DNA of 64,000 nt from Muscardinus avellanarius (taxonomy: Eukaryota; Chordata; Mammalia; Rodentia; Gliridae). The position numbers and the translations under genes are program-made. Below the pieces are notes generated by a model. That model had not been told where the DNA came from. It ran no database searches and worked only from the letters and a program-made list of their open reading frames with translations. Where the stretch lies: the NCBI GenBank assembly GCA_963383645.1, contig OY726578.1, positions 20,331,592-20,395,591 on the forward strand, in the 5' to 3' direction. This document shows, one piece after another, positions 50,501-59,500 of this stretch; the stretch's first letter is position 1, and each line of letters begins with the position of its first letter.

Positions 50501-53500
50501 CAGAAGGAGCTGAGCCAGTGGAGGAAAGACCCCAGTGGAGGCAAGAAGAAGCCCAAGTACTCCTACAAGACGGTGGAGGAGCTGAAGGCCAAGGGCAGGA
50601 TCAGCAGGAAGCTCGCGGCGCCCCAGAGGGAGCTTTCCCAGGTCAAGGTATGGGCCCCGCCTCCAGGACGCTGCTGGACGCGCACTGCCCCGCACCCAGA
50701 GGGGCCGCTGGCTGCTCCACGGCGGGTCTTCTCACCAGGCGGCCTCTTCTCACTGGGAGGTGGCGCTCCCCTGCGCACACCCAGAGCTGCCAGCCGAGCT
50801 GCTGGGCACTCCTCCTGTCAGGACGGCGGCGGTGAGCAAGGCCGTCTTCCCCAGCGTCCACTTGGCGCGGGGCTGCCTGCTAAAGACGCAGCCGCTCGCT
50901 GTAACAGCGTAAGGCGCTGAGCTCTGTGGCTCTTTAGCAAGGGAGCGTGTACATAAAGCTTCATTTGAGAGCAAAGAGAGGCCCCAGATCTGCAGTCACC
51001 AAGTGAAAGAATACAAAAGCTTTGTTTTGGTGCTAGGGATTGAACCCAGGAGCATTCTTCCTCCCGTGGGCCGCACCCCCAGCCCTTTTGATTTTTCTTT
51101 TGAACCAGGGTCTCCCTTGGTTGCTGTGATCACCGCCTCAACCTCCCAAGCACTGAGGTTACAGGTGTGCGCCACCACGCCCGGCTGCTCTTTAGACTCA
51201 GATGCTAGAGCTGTGCTCACCCACGCTGGCCAGGAAAGCCAGAGGCCAGGGCGCCCTGCCCGCAGTGACCGGCCCGGCAGTGAGCAGCTGAAGGCCGGTG
51301 GTGACGGTGCACGTCCTGGGGTAGGAGAGTGTCACCTCGGGTGCGCCGCTCAGACCTACAGGCTGCCTCAGGTTCTGGGCCCTGTTAGGAGGGCGCCGGG
51401 CCCCCAGCAGCTGAGTCCGCCTCATACCCGGGTCTGCTCAGGGCGGCCACAGCGCCTTCCGTGAGACGTGCAGCCACTCACTTGCTAGGCTGCCCTCGTC
51501 CATGAGCCGAGGGGCTTTGCTTTTTTGGGGGGATGTTTTATTCTATTTGGAATTTTAAAAATTCATTATTACAAAAGTAGTGTGCAGGGTATATTTGAAG
51601 AAACGAGGACATAGGAGAGAAAAAAGCATATGAATATTAGTTTCCAACCTCCCAAAGATTACCAGATTTGAATACCTTAATATATTTCCTTCTAGATCCT
51701 TTTTTGCACTTCTGTGCATGTATGTTTTTTTATCACTACTTTTCCATGGGAATAAATTATCTTCACCAATACTCAGTCCCTCACAAAAGGTCACCCTTTC
51801 CCCAAACTCTCCCCCCAGCTTCTTCCAAGGGTCTGGCCCGGGGCTGCGTGCGGCCCTGGCGTGCCAGCCCAGCGAGGGTCCCGCCTGGAGGAGCGCTGCC
51901 CTCCTCGGCCCTGGGAGCGCACCGCCCTACCGCCAGCCCTCCCGCCAGCCGGGCCGAGCGTTCACGGGGCCCCTCTTCCGTCTCAAGGTCATAGACATGA
52001 CAGGCCGGGAGCAGAAGGTCTACTACAGCTACAGCCAGATCAGCCACAAGCACAGCGTGCCCGACGACGGGGTGCCTGCGCAGGCGCAGCCGCCGGCCGG
52101 CAGGGAGGCCCGGGCCCCGGGCTTCGCGCTGCCCGAGCTGGAGCACAACCTGCAGCTGCTCATCGAGCTCACGGAGCAGGAGATCATACAGAGTGACCGG
52201 CAGCTGCAGCACGAGCGCGACACGGTGGTCACCCTCTCCCACGAGCTGGAGAAGGCGGCCGCCGTGCTGGAGCGCGAGCAGCGCGCCATCGCCAACCTGG
52301 GCCGCGTGCTGGAGGTGGTGGAGGAGTGCGAGCGGCGCATGCAGCCCGGCTGCAGCGACCCGCTCACACTCGCCGAGTGCGCCCACGTCTTCGAGACGCT
52401 GCAGGACAAGTACTACGAGGAGTACCGCATGTCGGACCGCCTGGGCCTGGCCGCAGCCATCGTGCACCCGCTCGTCAAGGCCTACTTCCAGGACTGGGAC
52501 CCGCTCAGGGTGAGTGGCGGCCGGCAACAGCTCGCGGCGGGCGGGGGGGGGGGGGGGGGCAGGCCGCCTGACGCCCGCTCCCCCAGGACTGCGCCTATGG
52601 CACCGAGGTCGTCTCCAAGTGGAAGCGGCTCCTGGAGAATGACCAGCTGCTGTCCCACGGCGGCCAGGACCTCTCAGCCGACGCCTTCCACAGGTGCACG
52701 GGGTGCAGGGCTGCAGCTGGGGACAGCCCCGAGCCGGGCCACGCGGGTCAGCCGCCAGGGGGCGGGCGGGTGCTCTGGCCTGAGGCCGGCGTGTGGCGCT
52801 GCCCGCAGGCTCATCTGGGAGGTCTGGATGCCTTTCGTCCGCAACATCGTCAACCAGTGGCAGCCGAGGAACTGCGGCCCGATGGTGGACTTCCTGGACA
52901 GCTGGGCGCACATCGTCCCCGTGTGGATCCTGGACCACATCCTGGACCAGCTCGTCTTCCCCAAGCTGCAGAAGGAGGTAGCGCGAGGTCCCAGGACACC
53001 GTGGCCAGGACCTCGGGGCGTCGCTCCCTAGTCTCGGCCGGCAGCGTGCGTGTGGGAGGCCCCTGCCCACGGTCGGTCTGTCTGTCCTGTAGCATAGCTG
53101 CAGCCCTTTCTCCGTGCTTTCTCCCCAGACCTCCCTGGAGGGAGTTCCTCTTCTTGGTGTCTTTGGTGAAATGAGAATTGTGCGCTTTGCGATCTCGTGC
53201 CGTTTTGCGCCGCCTGTGCTGGGGGACGTGGAATCTGGGCTCCTCCAGCCACGCCCTGCTGGCACTCTCTCGCCCGGCCTGCCCCAGGGCGGGGCTCCCC
53301 TGTAAGAAGGGGTGCGGTATTTACCACTGGCCAGCCTCAGAGCTCGCTGCCCTCCCCTCCAGGTGGACAACTGGAACCCGCTGACGGACACAGTCCCCAT
53401 CCACTCCTGGATCCACCCCTGGCTGCCTCTCATGCAGGCGCGGCTGGAACCGCTCTACCCCCCCATCCGCAGCAAGCTGGCCAGTGCGCTGCAGAAGTGG

Positions 53501-55955
53501 CACCCCAGCGACTCCTCCGCCAAGCTCATCCTGCAGCCCTGGAAGGGCGTCTTCACGCCTGGCTCCTGGGAGGCGTTCATGGTCAAGAACATCGTGCCCA
53601 AGCTGGGTAAGGGGCAGCTGGGTGCCCGGCCCCCGAGCTCAGGGACATGCTCCGTCACGCTCTTCCCACTGCAGACAGGGTGGCACTGGGGCAGAGCAGT
53701 GTAGATGTGAACGGGACCCATCCTTCTGTTGTTTGCTGGCAGCAAGAAGAGCTTCAAATGACTTTTTAAAAGCAGCCCTGGACAGATGCTCTTGCTCCCG
53801 TGGCTTGCCGCTACGGAGCTGAGCCTGGGACTGCTTCCGTTGCAGGGATGTGCCTCGGCGAGCTGGTCATCAACCCCCACCAGCAGCACATGGATGCCTT
53901 CTACTGGGTGATCGACTGGGAGGGCATGGTCTCTGTCTCCAGCCTGGTGGGGCTCCTGGAGAAGCACTTCTTTCCCAAGTGGCTGCAGGTGCGTGCGCCT
54001 CGCGGCAGGTAGGGACGTAGCGAGCTCTCTGCTGGACCCTGGCTGTGGGCAGGTCGCCCAGGGAGGAGAGTCCAGTCACGGCCTCCACTGCACACGCGTC
54101 TGTGCAGCTGCTGCCCCAGCACTCCCCCTGCACCATCTCAGCCACGGCAGCTCCGGGTAGGGACCGCGACTCTAACTCCACACTCTAGTCCCAGGCTCAG
54201 CAGCATGGTGGTCACACCTGTAACCCCAGTACTGGGGAGGCTGAGATAGGATCACAGGTCTGAGGAAAGCCTCAGCAATGTAGTGAAGCTCTCCAGCATT
54301 TGGCAAGAGACTGTTTCAAAATAAAAGATAAGCCAGATGTGCTGATACACCTGTAACCCCAGTACTGGGGAGGCTGAGATGGGAGGATCGCAGGTTTGCA
54401 GCCAGCCTCAGCTACTTAGGCCCGCTGCAACTTAGACCGATTCAGAATAAAAAATAAAAAAAAACTGGGCTGGGGGTGTAGCTTGGAGGTAGAATGCTCC
54501 TGGGTTAAATCCCCAGTACTGCTCAATAAATAAAATAAGGCTAGGGTGTAGCTCGGAGGCCGGATGCCCTGGGTTCAGTCTCCAGCAGCAGAACAAAACA
54601 GGGCAGCCTCGGCTCACTGGCCGCCACAGTCAGGCGGCCACAGGCGCGGCTGCCCGTGCGCTGCCAGGATGCAGGGCTCTCGTCTGTCTCCTGGCAGGTG
54701 CTGTGCTCCTGGCTCAGCAATAGCCCGAATTATGAGGAGATCACCAAGTGGTACCTGGGCTGGAAGTCCATGTTCTCAGACCAGGTGCTGGCCCACCCGT
54801 CCGTCAAGGAGAAATTTAACGAAGCGCTGGACATCATGAACAGGGCCGTGTCCTCCAGCGCTGGTGAGTGGGCCCCCGTGGAGCCTGGCCCAAGTTCCGT
54901 GTGTTTAACACATACACAGTGGGATCTGCCCACTGTATTCGGCATAGACTGCCGACCACTGCACTGGGTTCCTTTCAGCTCAGGCCACTGCCCAGGTCTG
55001 CTGTGACCACAGGCAGTTTTCCCTGGAGGGACGGTAGCAGGACTCAGTGCTGACCAGAGCCCACCCACGTCTGCTCAGCCGGTTGCAGCAGCATGGAGCC
55101 AGAGCGGCCACTGTGCTCGCTCGGGCGGGCCCGAGCAGGCGGTCCCCACATGTGGCTTGGCGGGGCTCGCTCTCAGCCCGAGTGGGTACAGACTCTGTCC
55201 CGTCTCTAGAAACTTCCTCAGCCCTCAGGCTTCCTGTCCCCAGAGCCGCTCCGTCTGCCACCTCAGCACTGGGCCCTCGTGGCCTCTGTCGCCCTGCAGA
55301 CGTCTGTGTCTCAGGTCCCCAGGTGGTTCCTGGGGCCGGACGCACACGGGCTGGGGAGAGCTAGCGTGGGCCGCGCGTTCCGAGGCATGCGGGGCCACTC
55401 TGCCGTGCAGACACTGAACGGAGCACGCGGTGCCTGACAGCCCTCGAGGGTCCCAGCTCGGGAACACCCTTGCACGTAGCTCATGTGGGCGACCTAGTCA
55501 CCATGGCGATTAGGCACCACAGAAGCCCTCACCTTAGGGAGGCAAGCCTCCTGCGTCCCATGCCGGGCGCCTGCTCACCGCCCTCCCCTCGCCCCCCAGG
55601 TGCCTACATGCAGCCGGGCGCGCGGGAGAACATCGCCTACCTCACCCACACGGAGCGCAGGAAGGACTTCCAGCACGAGGCCATGCAGGAGCGCCGGGAG
55701 GCTGAGAGCACGGCGCAGAGGGGCGTCGGCGCGGCCGCCAGCTCCGTGCCCATGAACTTCAAGGACCTCATGGAGACCAAGGCCGAGGAACACAACATTG
55801 TCTTCATGCCGGTCATCGGCAAGCGGCACGATGGCAAGCAGCTGTACACGTTCGGCCGCATCGTCATCTACATCGACCGCGGGGTGGTGTTCGTACAGGG
55901 CGAGAAGACCTGGGTGCCCACCTCGCTGCAGAGCCTCATTGACATGGCCAAGTAA
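44330..55955 (+). CDS. TFIP11: TFIP11, tuftelin-interacting protein 11 (spliced, 12 coding exons, 835 aa)
   Basis: Nuclear-speckle protein, homologue of yeast Ntr1/Spp382, that activates the DHX15 helicase to take apart post-splicing intron-lariat complexes. Coding exons are 44330-44538, 46116-46269, 46723-46879, 48207-48334, 50495-50647, 51988-52509, 52587-52693, 52809-52977, 53363-53606, 53846-53988, 54698-54863 and 55600-55955. They sum to 2508 nt, in frame throughout: 835 aa plus TAA. Order of parts: acidic TIP_N region (residues 1-100), G-patch near 149-195 with [10 protein letters not shown] and [10 protein letters not shown], a coiled-coil-like stretch with the start of the GCFC-type domain (exon 51988-52509), the rest of that domain to about residue 660, and a conserved C-terminus ending [10 protein letters not shown]. 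Human is 837 aa; two residues are missing in the variable linker after [10 protein letters not shown]. The start [10 protein letters not shown] matches the family. Confidence 0.97.
45040..45745 (-). mobile_element. Minus-strand SINE cluster
   Basis: dID halves at 45045, 45138 and 45200, young copy at 45268-45452, and B1 halves to 45602 and 45742. Confidence 0.8.
46116..46269 (+). CDS. TFIP11: TFIP11 coding exon 2 (residues 70-121)
   Basis: Acceptor CTGCAG ends at 46115 and donor GTAGAG starts at 46270. Encodes [19 protein letters not shown] and the acidic [20 protein letters not shown] stretch. Confidence 0.95.
46395..46600 (-). mobile_element. Minus-strand SINE between TFIP11 coding exons 2 and 3
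   Basis: Reverse dimer from GCGGTACTGGGGATGGAACC to GTTCAAGCGTGCGCC. Confidence 0.85.
46723..46879 (+). CDS. TFIP11: TFIP11 coding exon 3, G-patch (residues 122-173)
   Basis: Acceptor CCGTAG ends at 46722 and donor GTACGC starts at 46880. Encodes [20 protein letters not shown], then [14 protein letters not shown], the glycine-rich G-patch that contacts DEAH helicases. Confidence 0.95.
46880..48206 (+). other. TFIP11: TFIP11 intron without SINEs
   Basis: A 1.3-kb intron that contains no recognisable B1-dID copy, unusual in this window. No extra exon is supported. Confidence 0.6.
48207..48334 (+). CDS. TFIP11: TFIP11 coding exon 4 (residues 174-216)
   Basis: Acceptor GGGCAG ends at 48206 and donor GTGAGC starts at 48335. 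Encodes the end of the G-patch ([20 protein letters not shown]) and the acidic [10 protein letters not shown]. Confidence 0.95.
48555..49115. mobile_element. Diverged SINE cluster, both strands
   Basis: Plus-strand B1 pieces and dID halves at 48555-48885, then a minus-strand dimer at 48920-49105. Confidence 0.7.
49575..50170 (-). mobile_element. Minus-strand SINE cluster, nested
   Basis: A young copy with T26 tail (49618-49821) interrupts an older SINE. GCCATCCTGTTGTG before it and GCCATCCTGTTTTTG after it mark the target duplication. A diverged dimer follows at 49970-50167. Confidence 0.85.
50495..50647 (+). CDS. TFIP11: TFIP11 coding exon 5 (residues 217-267)
   Basis: Acceptor GTTCAG ends at 50494 and donor GTATGG starts at 50648. 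Encodes the basic linker [20 protein letters not shown] to ELSQVK; 51 whole codons. Confidence 0.95.
51030..51187 (-). mobile_element. Diverged minus-strand SINE
   Basis: From GTGCTAGGGATTGAACCCAG to CACCACGCCCGGCT. Confidence 0.8.
51188..51987 (+). other. TFIP11: TFIP11 intron, unique sequence
   Basis: No repeat named. 51520-51780 is AT-rich, with an open antisense frame but no protein match. Confidence 0.5.
51988..52509 (+). CDS. TFIP11: TFIP11 coding exon 6 (residues 268-441)
   Basis: The largest internal exon (522 nt). Its acceptor, CCGTCTCAAG ending at 51987, is less pyrimidine-rich than the others but gives the exact family join [15 protein letters not shown]. It carries helical, coiled-coil-like sequence ([17 protein letters not shown]) and the start of the GCFC-type domain. 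The linker is two residues shorter than human. Very GC-rich. Confidence 0.94.
52587..52693 (+). CDS. TFIP11: TFIP11 coding exon 7 (residues 442-476)
   Basis: Acceptor CCCCAG ends at 52586, after an intron of only 77 nt. Encodes [20 protein letters not shown] to SADAFH. The donor GTGCAC at 52694 is weaker than average. Confidence 0.94.
52809..52977 (+). CDS. TFIP11: TFIP11 coding exon 8 (residues 477-533)
   Basis: Acceptor CCGCAG ends at 52808 (preceding intron 115 nt) and donor GTAGCG starts at 52978. Encodes [20 protein letters not shown] and [20 protein letters not shown], the core of the GCFC-type domain. Confidence 0.95.
53363..53606 (+). CDS. TFIP11: TFIP11 coding exon 9 (residues 534-614)
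   Basis: Acceptor CCTCCAG ends at 53362 and donor GTAAGG starts at 53607. Encodes [20 protein letters not shown] to KNIVPKL, the most conserved block of the domain. Confidence 0.95.
53846..53988 (+). CDS. TFIP11: TFIP11 coding exon 10 (residues 615-662)
   Basis: Acceptor TTGCAG ends at 53845 and donor GTGCGT starts at 53989. Encodes [20 protein letters not shown] to [10 protein letters not shown]. Confidence 0.95.
54200..54600 (+). mobile_element. Plus-strand SINE cluster in TFIP11 intron
   Basis: B1 half at 54200-54330, dimer at 54333-54520 and a dID half to 54590, 100 bp before coding exon 11. Confidence 0.8.
54698..54863 (+). CDS. TFIP11: TFIP11 coding exon 11 (residues 663-717)
   Basis: Acceptor GGCAG ends at 54697 and donor GTGAGT starts at 54864. 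Encodes [20 protein letters not shown] and [20 protein letters not shown]. The stretch VKEKFN (698-703) corresponds to the nuclear localisation signal reported for human TFIP11, VKDKFN. Confidence 0.95.
54864..55599 (+). other. TFIP11: TFIP11 last intron, unique sequence
   Basis: GC-rich. No SINE or extra exon seen. Confidence 0.55.
55600..55955 (+). CDS. TFIP11: TFIP11 last coding exon (residues 718-835 and stop)
   Basis: Acceptor CCCCCCAG ends at 55599. Encodes [20 protein letters not shown] to the C-terminal [20 protein letters not shown] and LQSLIDMAK. The stop TAA is at 55953-55955. Confidence 0.96.
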
Positions 55956-56017
55956 CTGCGGGCGGCCGAACAAACCGTGTTCAGTCACCTCTGGACGCGT
56001 GGCTCCGGCCCCGCCCT

Positions 56018-56197
56018 GGAAGGACGGGCGCGGCGCACGCCTGCAACCCCAGTGCTCCGGGGGCTGAGACAGGAGGAGCGCAGGTTTGAGGCCAGCCTCA
56101 GCAAACTTGACCTTGTTTCAAAATAAAACACAAAACGGGGCCACGGGCATAATTCAAAGGTAGAATGCTCCTAGGTTCAATCCTCAGTACCACACAG
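56018..56197 (+). mobile_element. SINE between the TFIP11 and SRRD stop codons
   Basis: A diverged dimer, from GGACGGGCGCGGCGCACGCC to CAATCCTCAGTACC, beginning 62 nt after the TFIP11 stop. Confidence 0.85.
56122..56127 (+). terminator. TFIP11: Probable TFIP11 poly(A) signal inside a SINE
   Basis: The first AATAAA after the TAA at 55955, 167 nt downstream. It lies in the A-rich linker of a SINE inserted at about 56018-56197. I see no other canonical hexamer before the SRRD 3' end. Confidence 0.5.
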
Positions 56198-56241
56198 GAA
56201 ACAAAAACCAGACACGATGCCACCTTAGAAGTGTGTGAAAC

Positions 56242-56247
56242 TTTATA
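56242..56247 (-). terminator. SRRD: Probable SRRD poly(A) signal (TATAAA variant)
   Basis: The minus strand reads TATAAA 102 nt past the SRRD stop. No AATAAA exists on this strand in the 150 nt beyond the stop. The variant hexamer is a known functional alternative. Confidence 0.45.
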
Positions 56248-56348
56248 CCAAGTTTTGACACAGCACCTGGTCCTCAGAGCAGTTTGCGGCGGTCCCTTTT
56301 CCCGTGGGAGCCTGGCCTCGGCACGCGGTCCCTGGCGGCGGTCCCGGC

Positions 56349-56558
56349 TCAGCTCGGTGGCCGGGGGCCTGCTGGCGTCTTCCTGATGATCTCCAGGTCC
56401 TCGCAGTCCTGGTAACCTGGTTCTTCCCGGCAGGCCCACACATCTGTGGACAGCCGCTCGAGCTTCTGTGCGGGGAACCAGTGGACGGAGGTGTCGTTGA
56501 ACGTGTCCGCGTACTGTGGGGTCTGGGGAAGCTCCAGTTCCTCCAGCCCCGCCAGGAT
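56349..56558 (-). CDS. SRRD: SRRD last coding exon (residues 249-317 and stop)
   Basis: Acceptor CGCTTAG. Encodes [40 protein letters not shown] and the acidic tail. The TGA is the complement of 56349-56351. It is 393 nt from the TFIP11 stop. Confidence 0.94.
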   Translation of the reverse strand: MLAGLEELELPQTPQYADTFNDTSVHWFPAQKLERLSTDVWACREEPGYQDCEDLEIIRKTPAGPRPPS

Positions 56559-59500
56559 CTAAGCGGAAAGGTCCAAAAGCAATGCGTCAGCCGCGGGAAC
56601 CCCACCGCCCTGGCCTGGGTCTCCACGTTGCCCCCTCGGTGTCCTGCTGGGCAACAGGAGCAGGCATGTTTACTTAGATGCTTTTGTGTAGCCGGGCGGT
56701 GGGCACGCTTGCAATCCCGGCATTTGGGAGGCGGAGGCGGAGGATCGCGGTTCACGGCCAGCCTCAGCTACTTAGCGAGGCTCTTGGCAACTCAGCGAGA
56801 CCCTGTTTCAAAATAAAGAATAAAAAATTAGGGCCGGGCGTGGTGGCGCACGCTTGTAATCCCCGCGCTTGGGAGGCGGAGACAGGAGGATCGCGCAGGT
56901 TCGAAGCTAGCCCCGCGCGCTGGCTTAGGAGACCCTGTTTCCAAATAAAAATGTAAAAATAGGTCTGGGAGTGTAGCCCGGAGGTAGAAGGGCTTCCAGG
57001 AACCCCAGTACCACCAAGAAAAAAAAAAAATTAGGGCTCGGGGTGTCTCTCAGAGATGGAATGTGCCCCTGGGTTCCATCCCCAGTACCACACACACACA
57101 CACACACACACACAAAGAAAAAGCCTTTGTGTAATGACTGGGACGCCACAGGGCGGCGGGTGTGTGAAGCTGTGATACTAGGAATGATGGTAACTGAGAA
57201 CCTGCGTGGGGCGGCACGAGCTCACAGCCCGCAGAGGGCGCACACAACGCCCACTGCACCGCGGACTATCAGTGCTGCAGTGAGGAGCAGTATGCCCTGG
57301 GTGTGGTGGTGCACACCCGGAATCCCAGTCCTTGGGAGGTGGAGGCAGGAGGACTGCAGGTTTGAGACCAGCCTCAGCAATCTAGTGAGCAAGACTCTGT
57401 TTCAATACAAAAATATAAAAAAAAGGGCTGCTAGTGTAGGTGAGAATTGAATGCCCTGGGTTCAATCCCCAGTACCACAAAGAGAGAGAAACAGTATGAC
57501 CTCACCCCATCTCCATCCCCGCCCTCATTCAGATAGATACCTTTGCAACATAGGGGTAGTTTTTCTGCAGAATCCTGGTCAACAACCTGGAAATTCAGAA
57601 ACCACAAGAGGAGAGAGAGTGGTTTTATTCACGTTAAGTGGTGGGGAAGCACAATGATGTACACAGATAGCACTCAGGACGCTGGTGTGTGGGCTGGCTG
57701 CACGTGCGTATGACCACCCCAGGACCTGCGGGCACCGTCATGCCTGAGCAGTGGAGGCGGAGCGGGAAGGAGGCTGTGGGCCCAGAAGTCGCACAGTCTT
57801 TCAGAAATGTGTCTCATGGAAGGGAGGAATTGTTTGCACAGACCCTTCACTTGCTCACAGTGGACTAAGGCCGGCCAGCTCCCGCCTCCGGCCCCCATGG
57901 AGCTCGCGAGGCCCACTTCAGGCGCAGCGCTGCGCGGGTGCGCAGGGCGGGCTGCTGTGGGCCGCCTGTGTTCCCTGGCTCACCTCTGCTCCAGGCCGTG
58001 GAAGCTGTTCCCGATAAGGACCACACGGGCAAGTGCCTCGGCAGACCAGTTGCTCCACAGGAGGTTGTTGTACAGGGCGGTCCCGCAGTGGGGCAGGTAG
58101 AAGACTGTGGGCGTGGCGCCGACGCTCCGCTTGCCTTCCTGGGGACCAACAGCAGACAAGCTCAGCGGGGGAGTCACACCGGGCTGCCCCGTCTATGCGA
58201 TGCGGAGGCCCCATTCCTGGGCTCACGGGGATCGGGATGTTCAGAAGAGTCCCTGTATGCACCAGTGTGTGTGCCTTGAGGTAGAAACCCTGGGCTACGG
58301 AAGGGCCTCTTGGGTCTGTGACGGCAGAGATAGCAATGGCGCCTGTCCCCGTGCATTCAGAACCCTTCCTGCCCTGGGCCTCCTGCAAGTCCCATCGCAA
58401 CGGTTCCCTCTGGCTGTCCCCCAGAGCAGGGCACGGTGGTGCCTATCTGTAATCCCAGTACTTAGGAGGCTGAGACAGGAGGATCGCAGGTTCGTGGTCA
58501 GCCTCAGCTACTTAGTGAGGCCCTGTTTCCAAATAAAGAATAAAAAACAGAGCTGGGCGTGGTGGCGCACACTTGTAATCCCAGCATCTGGGAGGATGAG
58601 ACAGGAGGATTGCAGTTTGCGGACAGCCTCAGCTCCTTAGTGAGGCCCTTTGCAACTCAGTGAGACCCTGTTTCAACATAAAGAATAAAAAATAGGGCAG
58701 GGCGTGTAGCTTGGAGGTAGAATGCCCCTGGGTTCACCCAGTACCACACACAAAAGTAAAGAAAGAAAGAAAGAAATAGAAATAAAATAGGGCTGGGTGT
58801 AGCTATGCCTCTGGATTCAACCTTCAGTTCCCACCCCTGAACAAAAGCCCCCTGGGGGCATGATTACCCGATCACCCCTGGCGGGAACACAGGCGCTCTG
58901 CTGTCTGGAGCGGCCACCGGGTGCTCTCCGCTCCTTAGCTTCCCAGACACTCAGGCCCCAGGGACTCCTGGCCGGCCTCCCGACCCCTCTGCACCCGCCT
59001 GCCGCTCCCAGGGCGCGCTGTGCCTCCCTGCGTGTGCAGGCCCTGCCGTGATGCGAGCTCCCCCTCAAGATGGCCTGGCGCCCATTTACCCAAATCTCTG
59101 CCACTCTGCCCAGCAGAGCAGCCACCCAGAAAGGCTCACCCCAACCGGACCCTAGTGCTCTGGGCCCCTGCCGGCCTGGGGAACTGCCTCTCGGCGGGGC
59201 CTGGTTTCCAGGTTACCTAACAGGCAAGGAGTCGGCAGTTTCGGAACAGAGAAGAGTCAGGTGATTCTAGAATCCCCCAGGCAATGCAGATCTAAATTGA
59301 GAGCAGTAAGCCCTGTGCCTGGGAAATGCTCTCTTCAGAGGTCTCAGGAACGGCAAAGCCCAGCCCTCCCAGGGCGCGGGGGCCGGGAGGATTACAGCCA
59401 GCTCACCTCTGGGGGCTCTGGGTGTCCGGAGCTAAGAGGCTCAGCCCCTCCTGACTGCCAGCCCAGACAGGGCATGGTCCAGCCAGAAATACCGCGCTGG

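Noticed and set aside
51555..51794. 79-codon antisense frame with moderately protein-like composition in a TFIP11 intron
   Set aside because: No recognisable domain, no splice or promoter support, AT-rich intronic setting.
51781..53433. 550-codon open frame antisense to TFIP11
   Set aside because: It runs through real TFIP11 exons and introns and exists because the region is GC-rich and poor in stop codons. It has no recognisable domain and the sense strand is fully explained.
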